DNA of 64,000 bases from Leptospiraceae bacterium (GCA_024233835.1 JACKPC010000001.1:1674001-1738000); one strand, 5' to 3'. Counted from the stretch's first letter, positions 35,316-45,155 are shown. Program-made: numbers and translations. Notes: generated from the sequence alone by a model not told the origin.

Positions 35316-37166
35316 TCAAAAGCGGTAAGTTGTTTTTATCAGAAGCTTTATCATTATTTGAGAAGCTTCTAATAAACCCTTATATAAAAGAATACTTTTC
35401 TTTGCAATAGACAGTTTTTCGTCCAGTCTTTCTTTTAAGTCTAATTGTTCTTCATATCCTTCCGTGATAGTTAAAATTACCCTCTGCATTCCTGAGGCCA
35501 GGACTTCATTTAAACCTTTTTTGGAAGCTACTTCTTCATCGATTTTTGAGATTTGAGATAGTTTATTTTTAAACTCAGGAGACTGTAAGTTCTTCTTCTC
35601 TACAAGTTTATATATCTCATGACTTAGTTGAAGTCCTTTTTCTAAAAGACCTTCAAAACTTTTCAATTTCTGTATAAGATTTCTTGTAGATACCTGTAAG
35701 GCTTCTAAATCTAAAAAAAATCCTTCTTCTTTTAGAGGAAGATTGGCTATGAGTTCTCGGACTTTTCTTACTTCTTCTTTTCGGCTTTGCTTAATGAAAT
35801 CTTTCAAACTACAATACGGAATTCCTTCCAGGTTAGCACCTTTATTTGAAATATTTAACCATATTTTATCTCTTCTATTATCTTCAAACCATTTTTTGAA
35901 TATTAATAATTTTTCATTTGTTTTTAATATTTTTCCTGTATAACTTTTTACTTCTTTGGAAGGAAGAGCAGTTAACTGTCTGTAGTTATGCAATTCTCTT
36001 CTGAAATAGCGGCTTTCTTTGTAATTTAAACGCTCTTCTAAAACAGCTCCTTTACAGTGTGCAAGTCCTTCTGTAAAGGCCAGATCCTGACCGGCAAGAA
36101 AAACAGGTCCCGATGAAATCATAGAAGCGAGGCTAATGGAATTAGTAGAAACCGAGCCTCCGAATGGAACATCCCCCACATCGATTTTAAAGCAAGAGGT
36201 GAAAAATTGCAACAAGGGAAACGGAGAACTGGTTATATAGCCTCTATTTAGAGCGGGGAGCTGTAAACTATGATAGCTTGAAGTTGGATCAAAAATAATG
36301 CGGCCTTCGTTTTTATAAGATTGAAGGTATGCACTATTAATAGCCTGAGGATCTACTGTATATATCAAATCAGGCTCTATCCCTTTTTGTTGTAGCACAT
36401 GAAAGGCAGTGTCCACACAGATGAGAATAAACTCTTCACGAAATTCACGAATTTCCTCAAGACTGTCGAATAAACCCGGACCCGCCCCGCAGACCAGAAC
36501 GGGTAAATCATTAGCAGAATCAAAGAGTCGAGAGATGGGAACAAAGTTTCTTAGCCGTTCTACATTTTGTAGCATGTTGCGAGTCCAGGATTTTTCAAAG
36601 CGAGAAAGAGTAGCTATATTTACATCTTTCTTGTGAAAAAAACGTTCACAACGAAGTTTTATATCCATATATTCTTCTTGCTTCCATTGAAAACTTTGCC
36701 TGTGCGGGATAAAGCTCGTAGAAAAATTAGCAGTTCCGCGAAATGTATCAAAAAATTCCTCTTCGGAAAAGGGGGAGGTTAATATATAAAGTTTTTTATC
36801 TGTTAGATATTTAGAATAATCATATATAGAAAGCGCTTCCTTTAAAATGAATGGGAAGGGTTCTATCCAGACTAACTTTCCTTTTTTTCTTTGTAAAACT
36901 TCCTGTACTGCATAACCCAGACCTGCTCCTAAAAATATGTATAATCTTTCTGAATCATCTTCCTGTAGACTATCAATATAGCGGGAGGATTCTTTTATCG
37001 GGTCATGTCTTGAATGTAAAAAAGTATCTTCAACCTTTATTGTAAAGGCTTTTACTTTTGTCTCAAAAACTTCAAAAGAGAAAATAGTTTTTGAGTTTGC
37101 AATTTTTTCACGAATTGTTCCTGATAGGGCAGAGAGATTTTCTTTCAGATACATTGCTTTTTCCAA
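35316..37166 (-). CDS. Maf-type motility accessory factor (DUF115/MptE-like domain)
   Basis: 616 aa. The central part matches the DUF115 (6-hydroxymethylpterin pyrophosphokinase MptE-like) domain of Maf flagellin glycosylation factors: LYIFLGAGLGYAVQE, DLPVLVCGAGPGLFDSLEEI (about 226-245), ICVDTAFHVL, PDLIYTVDPQAIN, and DVPFGGSVSTNSISLA. These proteins transfer nonulosonic sugars to flagellin in other bacteria; in a spirochaete the target could be periplasmic flagella or surface proteins. Start is TTG 37166 (AAGGAA eight bases before, inside the preceding gene's end) or ATG 37154. Confidence 0.8.
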   Translation of the reverse strand: MEKAMYLKENLSALSGTIREKIANSKTIFSFEVFETKVKAFTIKVEDTFLHSRHDPIKESSRYIDSLQEDDSERLYIFLGAGLGYAVQEVLQRKKGKLVWIEPFPFILKEALSIYDYSKYLTDKKLYILTSPFSEEEFFDTFRGTANFSTSFIPHRQSFQWKQEEYMDIKLRCERFFHKKDVNIATLSRFEKSWTRNMLQNVERLRNFVPISRLFDSANDLPVLVCGAGPGLFDSLEEIREFREEFILICVDTAFHVLQQKGIEPDLIYTVDPQAINSAYLQSYKNEGRIIFDPTSSYHSLQLPALNRGYITSSPFPLLQFFTSCFKIDVGDVPFGGSVSTNSISLASMISSGPVFLAGQDLAFTEGLAHCKGAVLEERLNYKESRYFRRELHNYRQLTALPSKEVKSYTGKILKTNEKLLIFKKWFEDNRRDKIWLNISNKGANLEGIPYCSLKDFIKQSRKEEVRKVRELIANLPLKEEGFFLDLEALQVSTRNLIQKLKSFEGLLEKGLQLSHEIYKLVEKKNLQSPEFKNKLSQISKIDEEVASKKGLNEVLASGMQRVILTITEGYEEQLDLKERLDEKLSIAKKSILLYKGLLEASQIMIKLLIKTTYRF

Positions 37167-37169
37167 GTT

Positions 37170-39083
37170 TTATTCCTTCACCTGCATTTTAGTTCTCAAA
37201 TAATATCTTTTTCTTTTTGCAAGACGCATGATTTTTTTTCCCATAGATTTTCTGAATCTATGGATTTTATTTTTATAAATTTCTTCTTCTGTCTTTAGGG
37301 ATTTGATTATCTTCTTGAATAGTTCTGGTTTATATAAATATTTTTTTAAATATCCTAAAGGTAAAAATACTGCTTCTTTTTTATTTCCTTCGCTTACCAT
37401 CCATCCGTATGAATGTATCTTCCCATTTAAAGTATCGTAGAGTCCACCGGGGCTTACTAAAAGCCAGGAAGGGCTTGCAAAGGGAAACAGGGCAAATAAT
37501 TCCCGACCATCCTGTATGCGATACCAGCGTAGAGAACCATCCTGAAAACTGAGTACGGCTAATTTCTCATTTCCGGAAATATTAATCGCAGAAGGGATAG
37601 AAGGTAAACTTGTTACCCATATAGGTTTTGCATTTGTGTCGAATTTTCTTAAATATACATCCGTACCCAGTAAAAAAAAAGTATCCAATCGGGAAATAGC
37701 CAGGACTTTCGAGACTTCCTTGGCCGACTCCAGGATCTCTCTATCATAAAAAATAGGATCACGACTATTCTTCCAATTACGAATATATAAGTCTTCGGAT
37801 TCCACTTTGTTGAGATACAGGTCTGAAACTTCCGGAGGTTTTAAAAGAAGTTTCCTATCTAAAAGAGAAAAAGCAGCCATATGTTTTCTCTCTATTCCAA
37901 AATCAAATACAATTCGGGAAGCATCATAAGAAAGTAGGATTCTTTCTTCTTTTCCGGTAAAAGTTTTTTCAGTTCTCTGTGTTTTGGAAAATTGTATTCC
38001 GTTTTTGTAAAATAATTTGAATTCGGCTTTTTCATCGTATATAAGAAGATTATCCTTTTCTGAAGATGCTATGTTCAGGGGTTTTGATGGAAACTTGTAA
38101 ATTACTTTATGATAAGCATTTGGTGTTGGATAATAAAATAACTCATATCCGAAATCTAAATTTTTATAGATAAGGTAGAATCCTCCAGAACTAAGTTTTA
38201 CCGGAAACAAAACAGGTGTATAAGATGCACTCGGGGAAATAAATTTTCCGGAATGAATCGTATTCCAGGATAATAAATTGTTTTTGGGGATATACTCATA
38301 GCTAAATTGCTTATCATTCTCACAATGACTGAAAAGATACTCTGCTTTATTTGAAAAAGAATACCGACAATTTTTGCTTACTTCTTTTCGAGCAAATTTG
38401 ATTCTAAAGTCCGGGCTATAGACCTTGTAAGAAGCATCTTCGGATAAAACATAATAATTACCATCATGACCTTTTTTAATTTCTTTTATGCCTGTGGTAT
38501 AATTTTTATCCGCCATATAAACCTTATTTTCTTTGAGTGAAAAAACTCGAATGCCATATCCTCCTCCGAGTCCAACAAGGATAAAATTACCATCAAAAGA
38601 ATAATTTACAGCTTTGATAGGAGCAGGTAGGTCTGAAAATTGGAATAGTAATTCTGCATTTTGAATAGAAAAAATGTAAAGGCTGAAAGAACCCTGCCAG
38701 CTATAACCGGTCCAACCTCCTATAGCTAATTTTCTTTTATCCGGAGAAAGGGCTACTGCATAGATCTTACCTTCTTTTTTTTCTGCACTGCGAGGGATAT
38801 AATACTTTTGGTAGGGAAGAGTATTTTTTGTGTGATATATAATAAAATTCTTACATTCGCCACAGGCCCAAAACAAAGAGGAAGACTCATCAAAACCAAT
38901 AAAAGACTTATGAATTTCTCCTGTTTCTTCCTGCGTACTTAGCGTGATTGTATTTCCTTTTTCTAATGAAAAATTAATTCCTTCGGGTTTCGGAAAGAAA
39001 TCAACTTCCGGTAGAGATGCACAGGAAATAAATAGGTCCAGGCAAAGTAAAGGAAGTAAAAATATTTTTTTATATTCAAACAA
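37170..39083 (-). CDS. WD-like beta-propeller lipoprotein
   Basis: 637 aa. Lipoprotein signal with LDLFISC (Cys21). The body is a series of beta-propeller blades, for example KIYAVALSPDKRKLAIGG, VNYSFDGNFILVGLGG and KLAVLSFQDGSLRWYRI. The last 80 residues are Lys/Arg rich and helical. Function unknown; it might be a scaffold in the outer membrane or periplasm. Its start overlaps the DJ-1 gene end by 8 bases and the DUF115 gene follows 3 bases after its stop. Confidence 0.8.
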   Translation of the reverse strand: MFEYKKIFLLPLLCLDLFISCASLPEVDFFPKPEGINFSLEKGNTITLSTQEETGEIHKSFIGFDESSSLFWACGECKNFIIYHTKNTLPYQKYYIPRSAEKKEGKIYAVALSPDKRKLAIGGWTGYSWQGSFSLYIFSIQNAELLFQFSDLPAPIKAVNYSFDGNFILVGLGGGYGIRVFSLKENKVYMADKNYTTGIKEIKKGHDGNYYVLSEDASYKVYSPDFRIKFARKEVSKNCRYSFSNKAEYLFSHCENDKQFSYEYIPKNNLLSWNTIHSGKFISPSASYTPVLFPVKLSSGGFYLIYKNLDFGYELFYYPTPNAYHKVIYKFPSKPLNIASSEKDNLLIYDEKAEFKLFYKNGIQFSKTQRTEKTFTGKEERILLSYDASRIVFDFGIERKHMAAFSLLDRKLLLKPPEVSDLYLNKVESEDLYIRNWKNSRDPIFYDREILESAKEVSKVLAISRLDTFFLLGTDVYLRKFDTNAKPIWVTSLPSIPSAINISGNEKLAVLSFQDGSLRWYRIQDGRELFALFPFASPSWLLVSPGGLYDTLNGKIHSYGWMVSEGNKKEAVFLPLGYLKKYLYKPELFKKIIKSLKTEEEIYKNKIHRFRKSMGKKIMRLAKRKRYYLRTKMQVKE

Positions 39084-39633
39084 GTAACATCTTCTTTTGT
39101 AAGTTCTCTTTCACTTCTTTTCCTCTTAATGCCTCTACCAGTTCCAGGGCAAATTCCAGGGCAGTTGCCGGTCCTCTGGATGTGAAAATATTTCCATCAC
39201 GAACAACTCTTTCTGCTTTTATAGAGATGGAAGTATTCTCTGTAGATTCAAGCTGGCCCGGATAAGAAGTTGCATTCCTTCCTTCCAAAATTCCGGCTTT
39301 TTCCAGGATTATTGGAGCTGCACAGATAGCAGCAGTGATTTTCCCCTTATGAAACATTTTTCTTGTCAGCTCTATGATTCTTTCATCATCCCGCAGGTGA
39401 TGGGCTCCGGGTAAGCCGCCCGGAAAAACAATCATACTAAATTCATCCTCAGGACAGGATAAATCGGAGAAAAGTACATCGGTATAAAAACAGATTCCAT
39501 GAGAACCACAAACTGTTTGTGAATTCACTCCTGCGGTAACTACTTCAATATCAGCTCTTCTTAAAACGTCAATAATGCTTACCGCTTCGATCTCTTCAAA
39601 ACCCTCAGCCAAGGGTACCAGGACTTCTGACAT
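39076..39633 (-). CDS. DJ-1/PfpI family protein (YajL-type)
   Basis: 185 aa, the usual DJ-1 length. Catalytic-type residues: Glu in LAEGFEEIEA (about 15) and the nucleophilic Cys in AAICAAPIIL (about 105), with FPGGLPGAHHL before it and TSRGPATALEFAL at the end. DJ-1/YajL proteins are stress-protective (glyoxalase or deglycase activity is disputed). It leads a minus-strand run of three genes (DJ-1, propeller lipoprotein, DUF115), divergent from cas6. Confidence 0.92.
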   Translation of the reverse strand: MSEVLVPLAEGFEEIEAVSIIDVLRRADIEVVTAGVNSQTVCGSHGICFYTDVLFSDLSCPEDEFSMIVFPGGLPGAHHLRDDERIIELTRKMFHKGKITAAICAAPIILEKAGILEGRNATSYPGQLESTENTSISIKAERVVRDGNIFTSRGPATALEFALELVEALRGKEVKENLQKKMLLV

Positions 39634-39734
39634 ATAAACCCCTCTTCTTTATTCAGGATCATTATCAAAGAATCATGCAGAGCTGGCAAGAAAATCTTGT
39701 TTTATTTTTTTTTAGAAAGATCTTCTTTTTTTTC

Positions 39735-39764
39735 TTGAATTCTTATTTCTAAATTCACTATAAA
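39735..39764 (+). promoter_or_regulatory. candidate promoter of the cas6 gene
   Basis: TTGAAT (39735-39740), 18-base spacer, TATAAA (39759-39764): a good -10 with a fair -35, ending 24 bases before the cas6 ATG at 39789. Confidence 0.5.
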
Positions 39765-39788
39765 AAAAGTCATACTGAATAAATAACT

Positions 39789-40739
39789 ATGTTGAACTCC
39801 AGGTTAAACTTTTCCAGAATTACTGTTGAGCTTATTTCTATGTATGAATGCAGGCTTCCCGAATTTACAGGCTCTCTTCTCAGGGGTTCTTTCGGTCATG
39901 CCCTTAAGAAAGTCTTTTGTGAACAGTATTCGGATAAGTGTTCTGAGTGCAGTTCCTCTTCGGATTGTGGTTACTTTCAGATTTTTGAGAGTCAGGATGA
40001 CAATTTTCGAAAGATGGGCTATCATTATAAACCGCATCCCTATATCATTACACCCTGCCATAAGAGCTATTATAAGGTGGGTGATAAGCTGCAATTCAAA
40101 ATGACTTTTTTTGGAGATTTCATTCGTTTCTTTCCCTACCTTTCCAAAACTTTTGAGGAGATGGGAAAAGTAGGTTTTGGAAAAGATAGAAATACTTTTT
40201 CTTTAAGCTCTATTCGAGATGATATAAGTGGAAAAGAGCTTTATTCAGAAAAAGATAAGATGGCTGAGATTAAAACCCTTTCCATACAGGAATATGCCCG
40301 AAAAGAGTTTGATAGGATTTTTAGAGGCTCAAATACAGGAACCGGAGATTTTGACATGGTTTTTTTAACACCCGGACGTTTTGCTGAGAATGGAAAAGTG
40401 TTAAAAAGTATAAACGGAAAGCTCCTGTTTGATAGTATCAATAGGCGATATTCTACCATGCACTCTTTTTATGGAGAATTTGATAGAAAAGATATCTCCG
40501 GTGAGGAAGAGGTTCAGATAACTGTGAATGATTGTTCCTATAAAAAATGGAACCGGTATTCTAACCGACAGGAAAGAAAAGTTCAACAAAGTGGTATTCT
40601 GGGTACTTACACCCTGAAAAATATCAGTCCTCGCACTTTCCAAATATTAAAAGCAATGGAGATTCTGCATATTGGAAAGAATACAAGTTTCGGTCTTGGA
40701 AAAATTGAAATTCGAATGGATGACTGTAAGAATTCCTAA
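39789..40739 (+). CDS. cas6: CRISPR-associated endoribonuclease Cas6, solitary
   Basis: 316 aa. Cas6 of the RAMP type cuts CRISPR precursor RNA within the repeat. Seen: N-terminal LPEFTGSLLRGSFGHALKK as in the first RAMP fold, a Cys cluster (KCSECSSSSDCGYFQIFE), TFFGDFIRFFPYL in the middle and, at the C-terminus, the glycine-rich loop HIGKNTSFGLGKIEI (about 297-311), which is diagnostic. No other cas gene and no repeat array lies in the window. Its end overlaps the convergent HEAT/TPR gene by 4 bases. Either it serves an array elsewhere or it has another role. Confidence 0.85.
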   Translation: MLNSRLNFSRITVELISMYECRLPEFTGSLLRGSFGHALKKVFCEQYSDKCSECSSSSDCGYFQIFESQDDNFRKMGYHYKPHPYIITPCHKSYYKVGDKLQFKMTFFGDFIRFFPYLSKTFEEMGKVGFGKDRNTFSLSSIRDDISGKELYSEKDKMAEIKTLSIQEYARKEFDRIFRGSNTGTGDFDMVFLTPGRFAENGKVLKSINGKLLFDSINRRYSTMHSFYGEFDRKDISGEEEVQITVNDCSYKKWNRYSNRQERKVQQSGILGTYTLKNISPRTFQILKAMEILHIGKNTSFGLGKIEIRMDDCKNS

Positions 40740-42631
40740 TTAGCCACCAGGTTTTTAAATTCTTCTTCTTCTCGAATACTTATAAAATCTTCATCTTCTT
40801 TGGCTTTCTCCCTTAATTCAGGATGAAAGCTGAGAGCTCTTTGTAAATGCCTGAGAGAATTTTCTTTCGCTCCACTTAGGCAGTAGTAGCAGGCAAGGTT
40901 GTATTCGGTTTGTACTAAAGAGGGAATATCCTGTTCCTTACCCTCTGAAAGCAAGGATAAGGCTCTTTCTGAGCATTCAATGGCTCTTTCCAGATCTTTT
41001 ACAGCCTTATAACCCGTTGCCAGATTTGCCCAGCCCTGGGCATAAGTAGGTTTTAACTCTACGGATTTTTTATAGGCCCGCAGGGCTTCCTCATATTTTT
41101 TCTCTCTTTTGAAGAGGTTTCCGTAATTTGCCCAGCTCTGGTGTTGTTCCGGATTGATTTTTAAAGAAGTTAAAAAGGCATCTAAAGCTTTCTCTATTTC
41201 TTCCAGTTCTGTATAACAAATACCCAGATTATTCCAGGCTCCTGCATTTTTAGGATTTATATAAATAGCATTACGATAGGAATCAACAGCTTCCCGGTAA
41301 CGTTTTTCTCTACGAAAGTTATCTCCGATTCGATACCATTCTAACTCGCTATAAGGTGGGTTTAATTTGGCTCTCCGGCAATAGGTACGGATGGTTTCTG
41401 TTTTTTCTCCTATAGGAGGTCTGGCTATACGCAGACTGGTTTCTACTTTTTCGGCATTTCTTTTACCTTTCAGGCAGTATTCTTCTATTACTTCCAGGGG
41501 ATATTGTTCAAAATCTACTATTTCTATTTTCTTAATCAGGGACTTTAATATAGGATGAATATCCAGATTCTGGTGTTTAACCTTATAGAGTAAAACCAGA
41601 AGGGCATTTTTTCCGATTACCCAGAGAGGTTCCATTTCCAGCATTTTTAAAAAAGAATCCCAATCTCTATCATTTAGGTAGTAGTGAGCGAGAGTCCTGC
41701 TTGCATACTTGCGAATTTCGTAGTCTTTATCTAATAAACAGGTATTTAATATACCTATTAACTCTTTATAAAGAATATGTTTCTTTTCAAATATTCTTTC
41801 GAGATAAGCGAGGGTTCCACTTCTTACGATGTGGGGAGATTTTAAAAGGAAGTCCTCCAGCTTTTTGGTTTCTTTAGATAAAAGATAATGACCGGTTAAG
41901 GACTCAGCAACTGACCAGGAAACAGCTTCTTGATTTTGGAGTAAATCTTCCAGACGATTTACCAGCTCGGAAGGAAGCAAAACACGATTTGAATAGTAGG
42001 AAAGTGTTTCACAGACCCTGCGAATTAGTTCCTCTTCGTTTGATTCCAGTATTTTTATCATATACTGGAAGAGAAGTTCGATAAATTCTTCTTTTAGTCG
42101 AATGCTGCGCAGAGCCCAGAGAGATCCTTTTAGAACATGTAAATTTTCATTGGATAGAAGCTTTCGAGCGACAAACTCAAAATTCCCAATATCACATTGA
42201 TAGGCAGTTACGAGATTTGCAGCTTCATAGGCCACATCCGGATTGCTATCCCCCAGTAACCATATAATTTCCGGAATAGCATCCAGAATATCATAGCCCC
42301 GACGGAAAAGGTTTGTGAAGGTATAGATCGAATAGAGTCTTACATATTCATATGGATCGGAAAGAGACTTGGTTAACCAGGGAATGAATATATGAATATC
42401 GGTAGTGCTGACAATCAAGGATAGGGAACGAACCAGACATTTTCGGACCACTTCATCGGTATGAAAGAGCAGGTTTTGCATTTCTTTAAAAAGCGGTTTT
42501 AAATCATAGCTGGCTTCTGCATAGGTTTCAATTCTATGAGCCGCATCTAAGATTTGCTTCTTATCCGAAGAATAAAGCTCTTTTCTGATTCTCCTCAGTT
42601 CTTCTGTTGATATTTCTTTGAGAATATCCAT
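40736..42631 (-). CDS. HEAT-repeat and TPR-repeat protein
   Basis: 631 aa, no signal peptide. Residues about 30-400 are HEAT-like helical repeats (for example DEVVRKCLVRSLSLIV, DPYEYVRLYSIYTFTNLF); residues about 430-600 are TPR units (PKNAGAWNNLGICYTELEE, PEQHQSWANYGNLFKRE, PTYAQGWANLATGYKAV). Probably a scaffold for protein assembly in the cytoplasm. Partner and process unknown. Confidence 0.85.
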   Translation of the reverse strand: MDILKEISTEELRRIRKELYSSDKKQILDAAHRIETYAEASYDLKPLFKEMQNLLFHTDEVVRKCLVRSLSLIVSTTDIHIFIPWLTKSLSDPYEYVRLYSIYTFTNLFRRGYDILDAIPEIIWLLGDSNPDVAYEAANLVTAYQCDIGNFEFVARKLLSNENLHVLKGSLWALRSIRLKEEFIELLFQYMIKILESNEEELIRRVCETLSYYSNRVLLPSELVNRLEDLLQNQEAVSWSVAESLTGHYLLSKETKKLEDFLLKSPHIVRSGTLAYLERIFEKKHILYKELIGILNTCLLDKDYEIRKYASRTLAHYYLNDRDWDSFLKMLEMEPLWVIGKNALLVLLYKVKHQNLDIHPILKSLIKKIEIVDFEQYPLEVIEEYCLKGKRNAEKVETSLRIARPPIGEKTETIRTYCRRAKLNPPYSELEWYRIGDNFRREKRYREAVDSYRNAIYINPKNAGAWNNLGICYTELEEIEKALDAFLTSLKINPEQHQSWANYGNLFKREKKYEEALRAYKKSVELKPTYAQGWANLATGYKAVKDLERAIECSERALSLLSEGKEQDIPSLVQTEYNLACYYCLSGAKENSLRHLQRALSFHPELREKAKEDEDFISIREEEEFKNLVAN

Positions 42632-42710
42632 CCGTTAGTACAGCCCTCCAGCAAACGCTAAGTCTCATTTACCAGATAAGGAAGATAATGAAAGAAAAAA
42701 AGTTTTAATT

Positions 42711-43706
42711 TTATTTTTTAGCTCTTAAAAACAATAAAATTTTTTCTTTCAGGGCCTTTTCTCCATTATCCATTAAAACCATGTGACCTGAGTTTTGAAT
42801 GGGGTAAATATCAACTCGATTTCCGGAGACTTCCAGCCTTTTGCCTAAATTCTCAAAACCCTGGGAGGAAAAGAAAAGATCGGAATTTCCATAGGCTAAA
42901 AAAATTCGATAATCTTTGACCCTCGGAACTAACTCTTCTTCCATCCATATAGCAGCTTTTTCTACCCGGTATCCATAACGAGAACTGTCTTCGAAGTTCG
43001 CATCGAGTTTCGAGGCTGCTTTCCTATTTTTTTGGGGATTTACAATATCCCAGATAGATTCTCTACTGGGTGCTTTACCGGCTTCTGTAAATAAAAGCAG
43101 GTATTGTAACCAGGAAGTCTGTTTAGAAAACCAGTATACAAGTTTTCCGGCGGCTTTAAACTCCATACCCGTGTTGAGAGGAGAAAGCAGGATAATTCCA
43201 TCCGGTCTTCGTTTTGCTGTGACTGCAATCGAGAGTGCGGGTAAGGTACCAAATGAGTGAGCTACAAGAAGAATTTCATGTTCCTCGGATTTTGCAGAAG
43301 CATAGGCCTCATATACCTGATTTGCCAGTCTCAGGTCTTCCTGAAACCTCCAGTCTCGATTACGCAATTCAAAAGGAGAACTCTGTAATCCGTATACCGG
43401 AACAATAATATTGGTTCCGGTTTGATATAATTCTTCAAACCAATCTCTATAAAAACCGGCAGGTGCCTGTGCACGGAATCCTTCCATGAAAAAGATAGTC
43501 CGTTTATTTTCCGGATTCACTAAAAAGAGCGGTTCTCCTCCTTTTTGATTATATTGAAAGATGGAGGAATAGGAACGATTTTTTTCAAAATTCTCGGCTT
43601 TTTCTTTCATGGAATAATATTGATACGCTAAAGAAGCATGGTAGATGGCATATAGAAACAAAAAGAAAAAAAAGAAAGACCGGAGTTTTTTTATAATATT
43701 CTTCAT
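42711..43706 (-). CDS. membrane-anchored alpha/beta hydrolase
   Basis: 331 aa. One N-terminal membrane helix (FFFFFLFLYAIYHASLAYQYY), then an alpha/beta hydrolase: nucleophile elbow VAHSFGTLP (Ser), a late acid in AYGNSDLFF and catalytic His in NSGHMVLMD. The elbow is A-H-S-F-G rather than G-x-S-x-G. Likely a lipase/esterase facing the periplasm; substrate unknown. It follows the gene at 43719 after 12 bases on the same strand. Confidence 0.82.
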   Translation of the reverse strand: MKNIIKKLRSFFFFFLFLYAIYHASLAYQYYSMKEKAENFEKNRSYSSIFQYNQKGGEPLFLVNPENKRTIFFMEGFRAQAPAGFYRDWFEELYQTGTNIIVPVYGLQSSPFELRNRDWRFQEDLRLANQVYEAYASAKSEEHEILLVAHSFGTLPALSIAVTAKRRPDGIILLSPLNTGMEFKAAGKLVYWFSKQTSWLQYLLLFTEAGKAPSRESIWDIVNPQKNRKAASKLDANFEDSSRYGYRVEKAAIWMEEELVPRVKDYRIFLAYGNSDLFFSSQGFENLGKRLEVSGNRVDIYPIQNSGHMVLMDNGEKALKEKILLFLRAKK

Positions 43707-43718
43707 TAGAAATTCCTT

Positions 43719-44348
43719 TTAACCTGATTGAGCGATTACTACTGCTGTTCTTAATAGAAGTAAACCGCCAAATTTTCGTTTTTCATCTCTCAAGGAAAAC
43801 TTCAATTCCTTGTCTTTTAAAAAATGGTTTAAATCGGCTTCATAGGCCTTTTCATCTATAGTCTGGGTCCACAGCCTGTAATGGTGTTCAAGAAGATGGA
43901 TCTTTTTGGGAGAACTCGATTCTGATGCAGGTTTCGTGAAGATAAAAAAATAGCATTCCCTTGGAAAGATAAAGAAAAAGCGGGCCGGATATTTAAAGCC
44001 AAATACCAGATCATAACCCATAGCAGCGGGTTCATTTAAGGTTCTGCTTAACCTTTGCATATCTATTGTAGAGGTGAAAAAACGGGTTTTATAATCCAGA
44101 AGTAGAACATCCTTATTTTTTTCCGGGATTTCAGGATTCTTTTCGAATAGAATGCCGAAAGCTAATTTCTGAAAAAAAACAAATACCTTTTTTGGTTCGA
44201 GAGAAAATTCCCTTTTCACAAAACGAAAACCATTTTTCCAATGAGTCTGAAATAGGGCTTCTAATTCGGAACGGTCAAACGTTCCGCTTAAAAACCGAAG
44301 GGGAAATAGTTGAAATTTATACTCTTTCAATATATAAAATCCTTTCAT
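43719..44348 (-). CDS. hypothetical protein before the membrane hydrolase
   Basis: 209 aa, no signal peptide. It is rich in aromatic residues (KKVFVFFQKLAFGILF, YPARFFFIFPRECYFFIF) with a Lys/Arg-rich end and no recognised domain. It precedes the membrane-anchored hydrolase by 12 bases, so the two probably form an operon. Function unknown. Confidence 0.65.
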   Translation of the reverse strand: MKGFYILKEYKFQLFPLRFLSGTFDRSELEALFQTHWKNGFRFVKREFSLEPKKVFVFFQKLAFGILFEKNPEIPEKNKDVLLLDYKTRFFTSTIDMQRLSRTLNEPAAMGYDLVFGFKYPARFFFIFPRECYFFIFTKPASESSSPKKIHLLEHHYRLWTQTIDEKAYEADLNHFLKDKELKFSLRDEKRKFGGLLLLRTAVVIAQSG

Positions 44349-44525
44349 TTCATAAATTAAGTTGTAAGGTGAGAAAAGTCAAGTGTCCTTTAAAAAAAAT
44401 TGAACCTCTTTTCCGCTAGTGCAAGCGAAGTGAATTTAAAATATGATTTATACCAATAATAAAGATATCAGGGGAAGGCTAAAGCTTATTAGATAATTCT
44501 AATAATATAGAAAAATTCTTCTTAG

Positions 44526-44545
44526 CCCCATGCTTCAGCATGGGG
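44526..44545. terminator. hairpin containing the stop codon of the DUF5071 gene
   Basis: CCCCATGC, TTCA, GCATGGGG: a perfect 8-bp stem with a 4-nt loop. On the minus strand the TGA of the DUF5071 gene (44535-44537) lies within it. A short T run follows on the minus strand only some bases later, so terminator or mRNA-stabilising structure are both possible. Confidence 0.5.
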
Positions 44546-45155
44546 GAAAAGAGGATTTGAAAAATGAGTCATTCTGAGTTTTTATAGCAGTAAAAACTTC
44601 GTCAATTGCCAGGTGTACTTCTTCTTTTATGTCTTCAGCAGAAAGATTTTCATTCAGGTTTTGCAATAGGGGAATAAACTGTTCCAATTCCGAAGCTTGC
44701 ATTTTGGCAATGACTTCCTGTATTACCCAGTACTTCCAGACAGCATCATTCGTGAGGAAAATTTTCTTAACTGTATCCAGGCTCTTTCGTCCCAGGGAAA
44801 TCAAAAACGGTGTAAGTTCTCTGGCAATCGGCCAATTAAAATCCTGAATGCAGGCAAAAATATCCAATAAAACAGGTGAAATAGCAGGATAACCGAGATT
44901 TATCAGTAACCTTGCGTTGTCAGTGTCATGTTTGTCTTCAGGAATAAGGTCTTGCAGGTCTTTCTCGGAGCTAATGAGGGGTTTATAAGGTTCCCAATTA
45001 AGATACTCATTACGTTTGAGACAGGCTATCTCCCAGGATTTGGCAGTAACTCGCCATATCTCTTTTGCATCGACCGGGATGCTTAAGCTGTTTGTAGTTG
45101 AAATAAACAGCAATGAGTTATCTTCTGAGGATTCATAAAGTATATAAGTATTCAT
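44535..45155 (-). CDS. DUF5071 domain protein
   Basis: 206 aa. The C-terminal two thirds match DUF5071: LIPEDKHDTDNARLL, LGYPAISPVLLDIF, NWPIARELTPFLISLG and AVWKYWVIQEVI. The domain is a helical repeat-like fold found in stand-alone and immunity-like proteins; its function is not known. The N-terminal 70 residues (YILYESSEDNSLLF, AKEIWRVTAKSWEIA) are a separate module. Monocistronic. Confidence 0.78.
   Translation of the reverse strand: MNTYILYESSEDNSLLFISTTNSLSIPVDAKEIWRVTAKSWEIACLKRNEYLNWEPYKPLISSEKDLQDLIPEDKHDTDNARLLINLGYPAISPVLLDIFACIQDFNWPIARELTPFLISLGRKSLDTVKKIFLTNDAVWKYWVIQEVIAKMQASELEQFIPLLQNLNENLSAEDIKEEVHLAIDEVFTAIKTQNDSFFKSSFPPC

Noticed and set aside
39804..40104. open frames on both strands inside cas6
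   Set aside because: Overlap the Cas6 frame, which has the conserved motifs; Leu/Ile-rich shadow translations.
40736..42631. HEAT/TPR protein as a Cas partner
   Set aside because: It is convergent to cas6 with overlapping ends and has no CRISPR-related motif.
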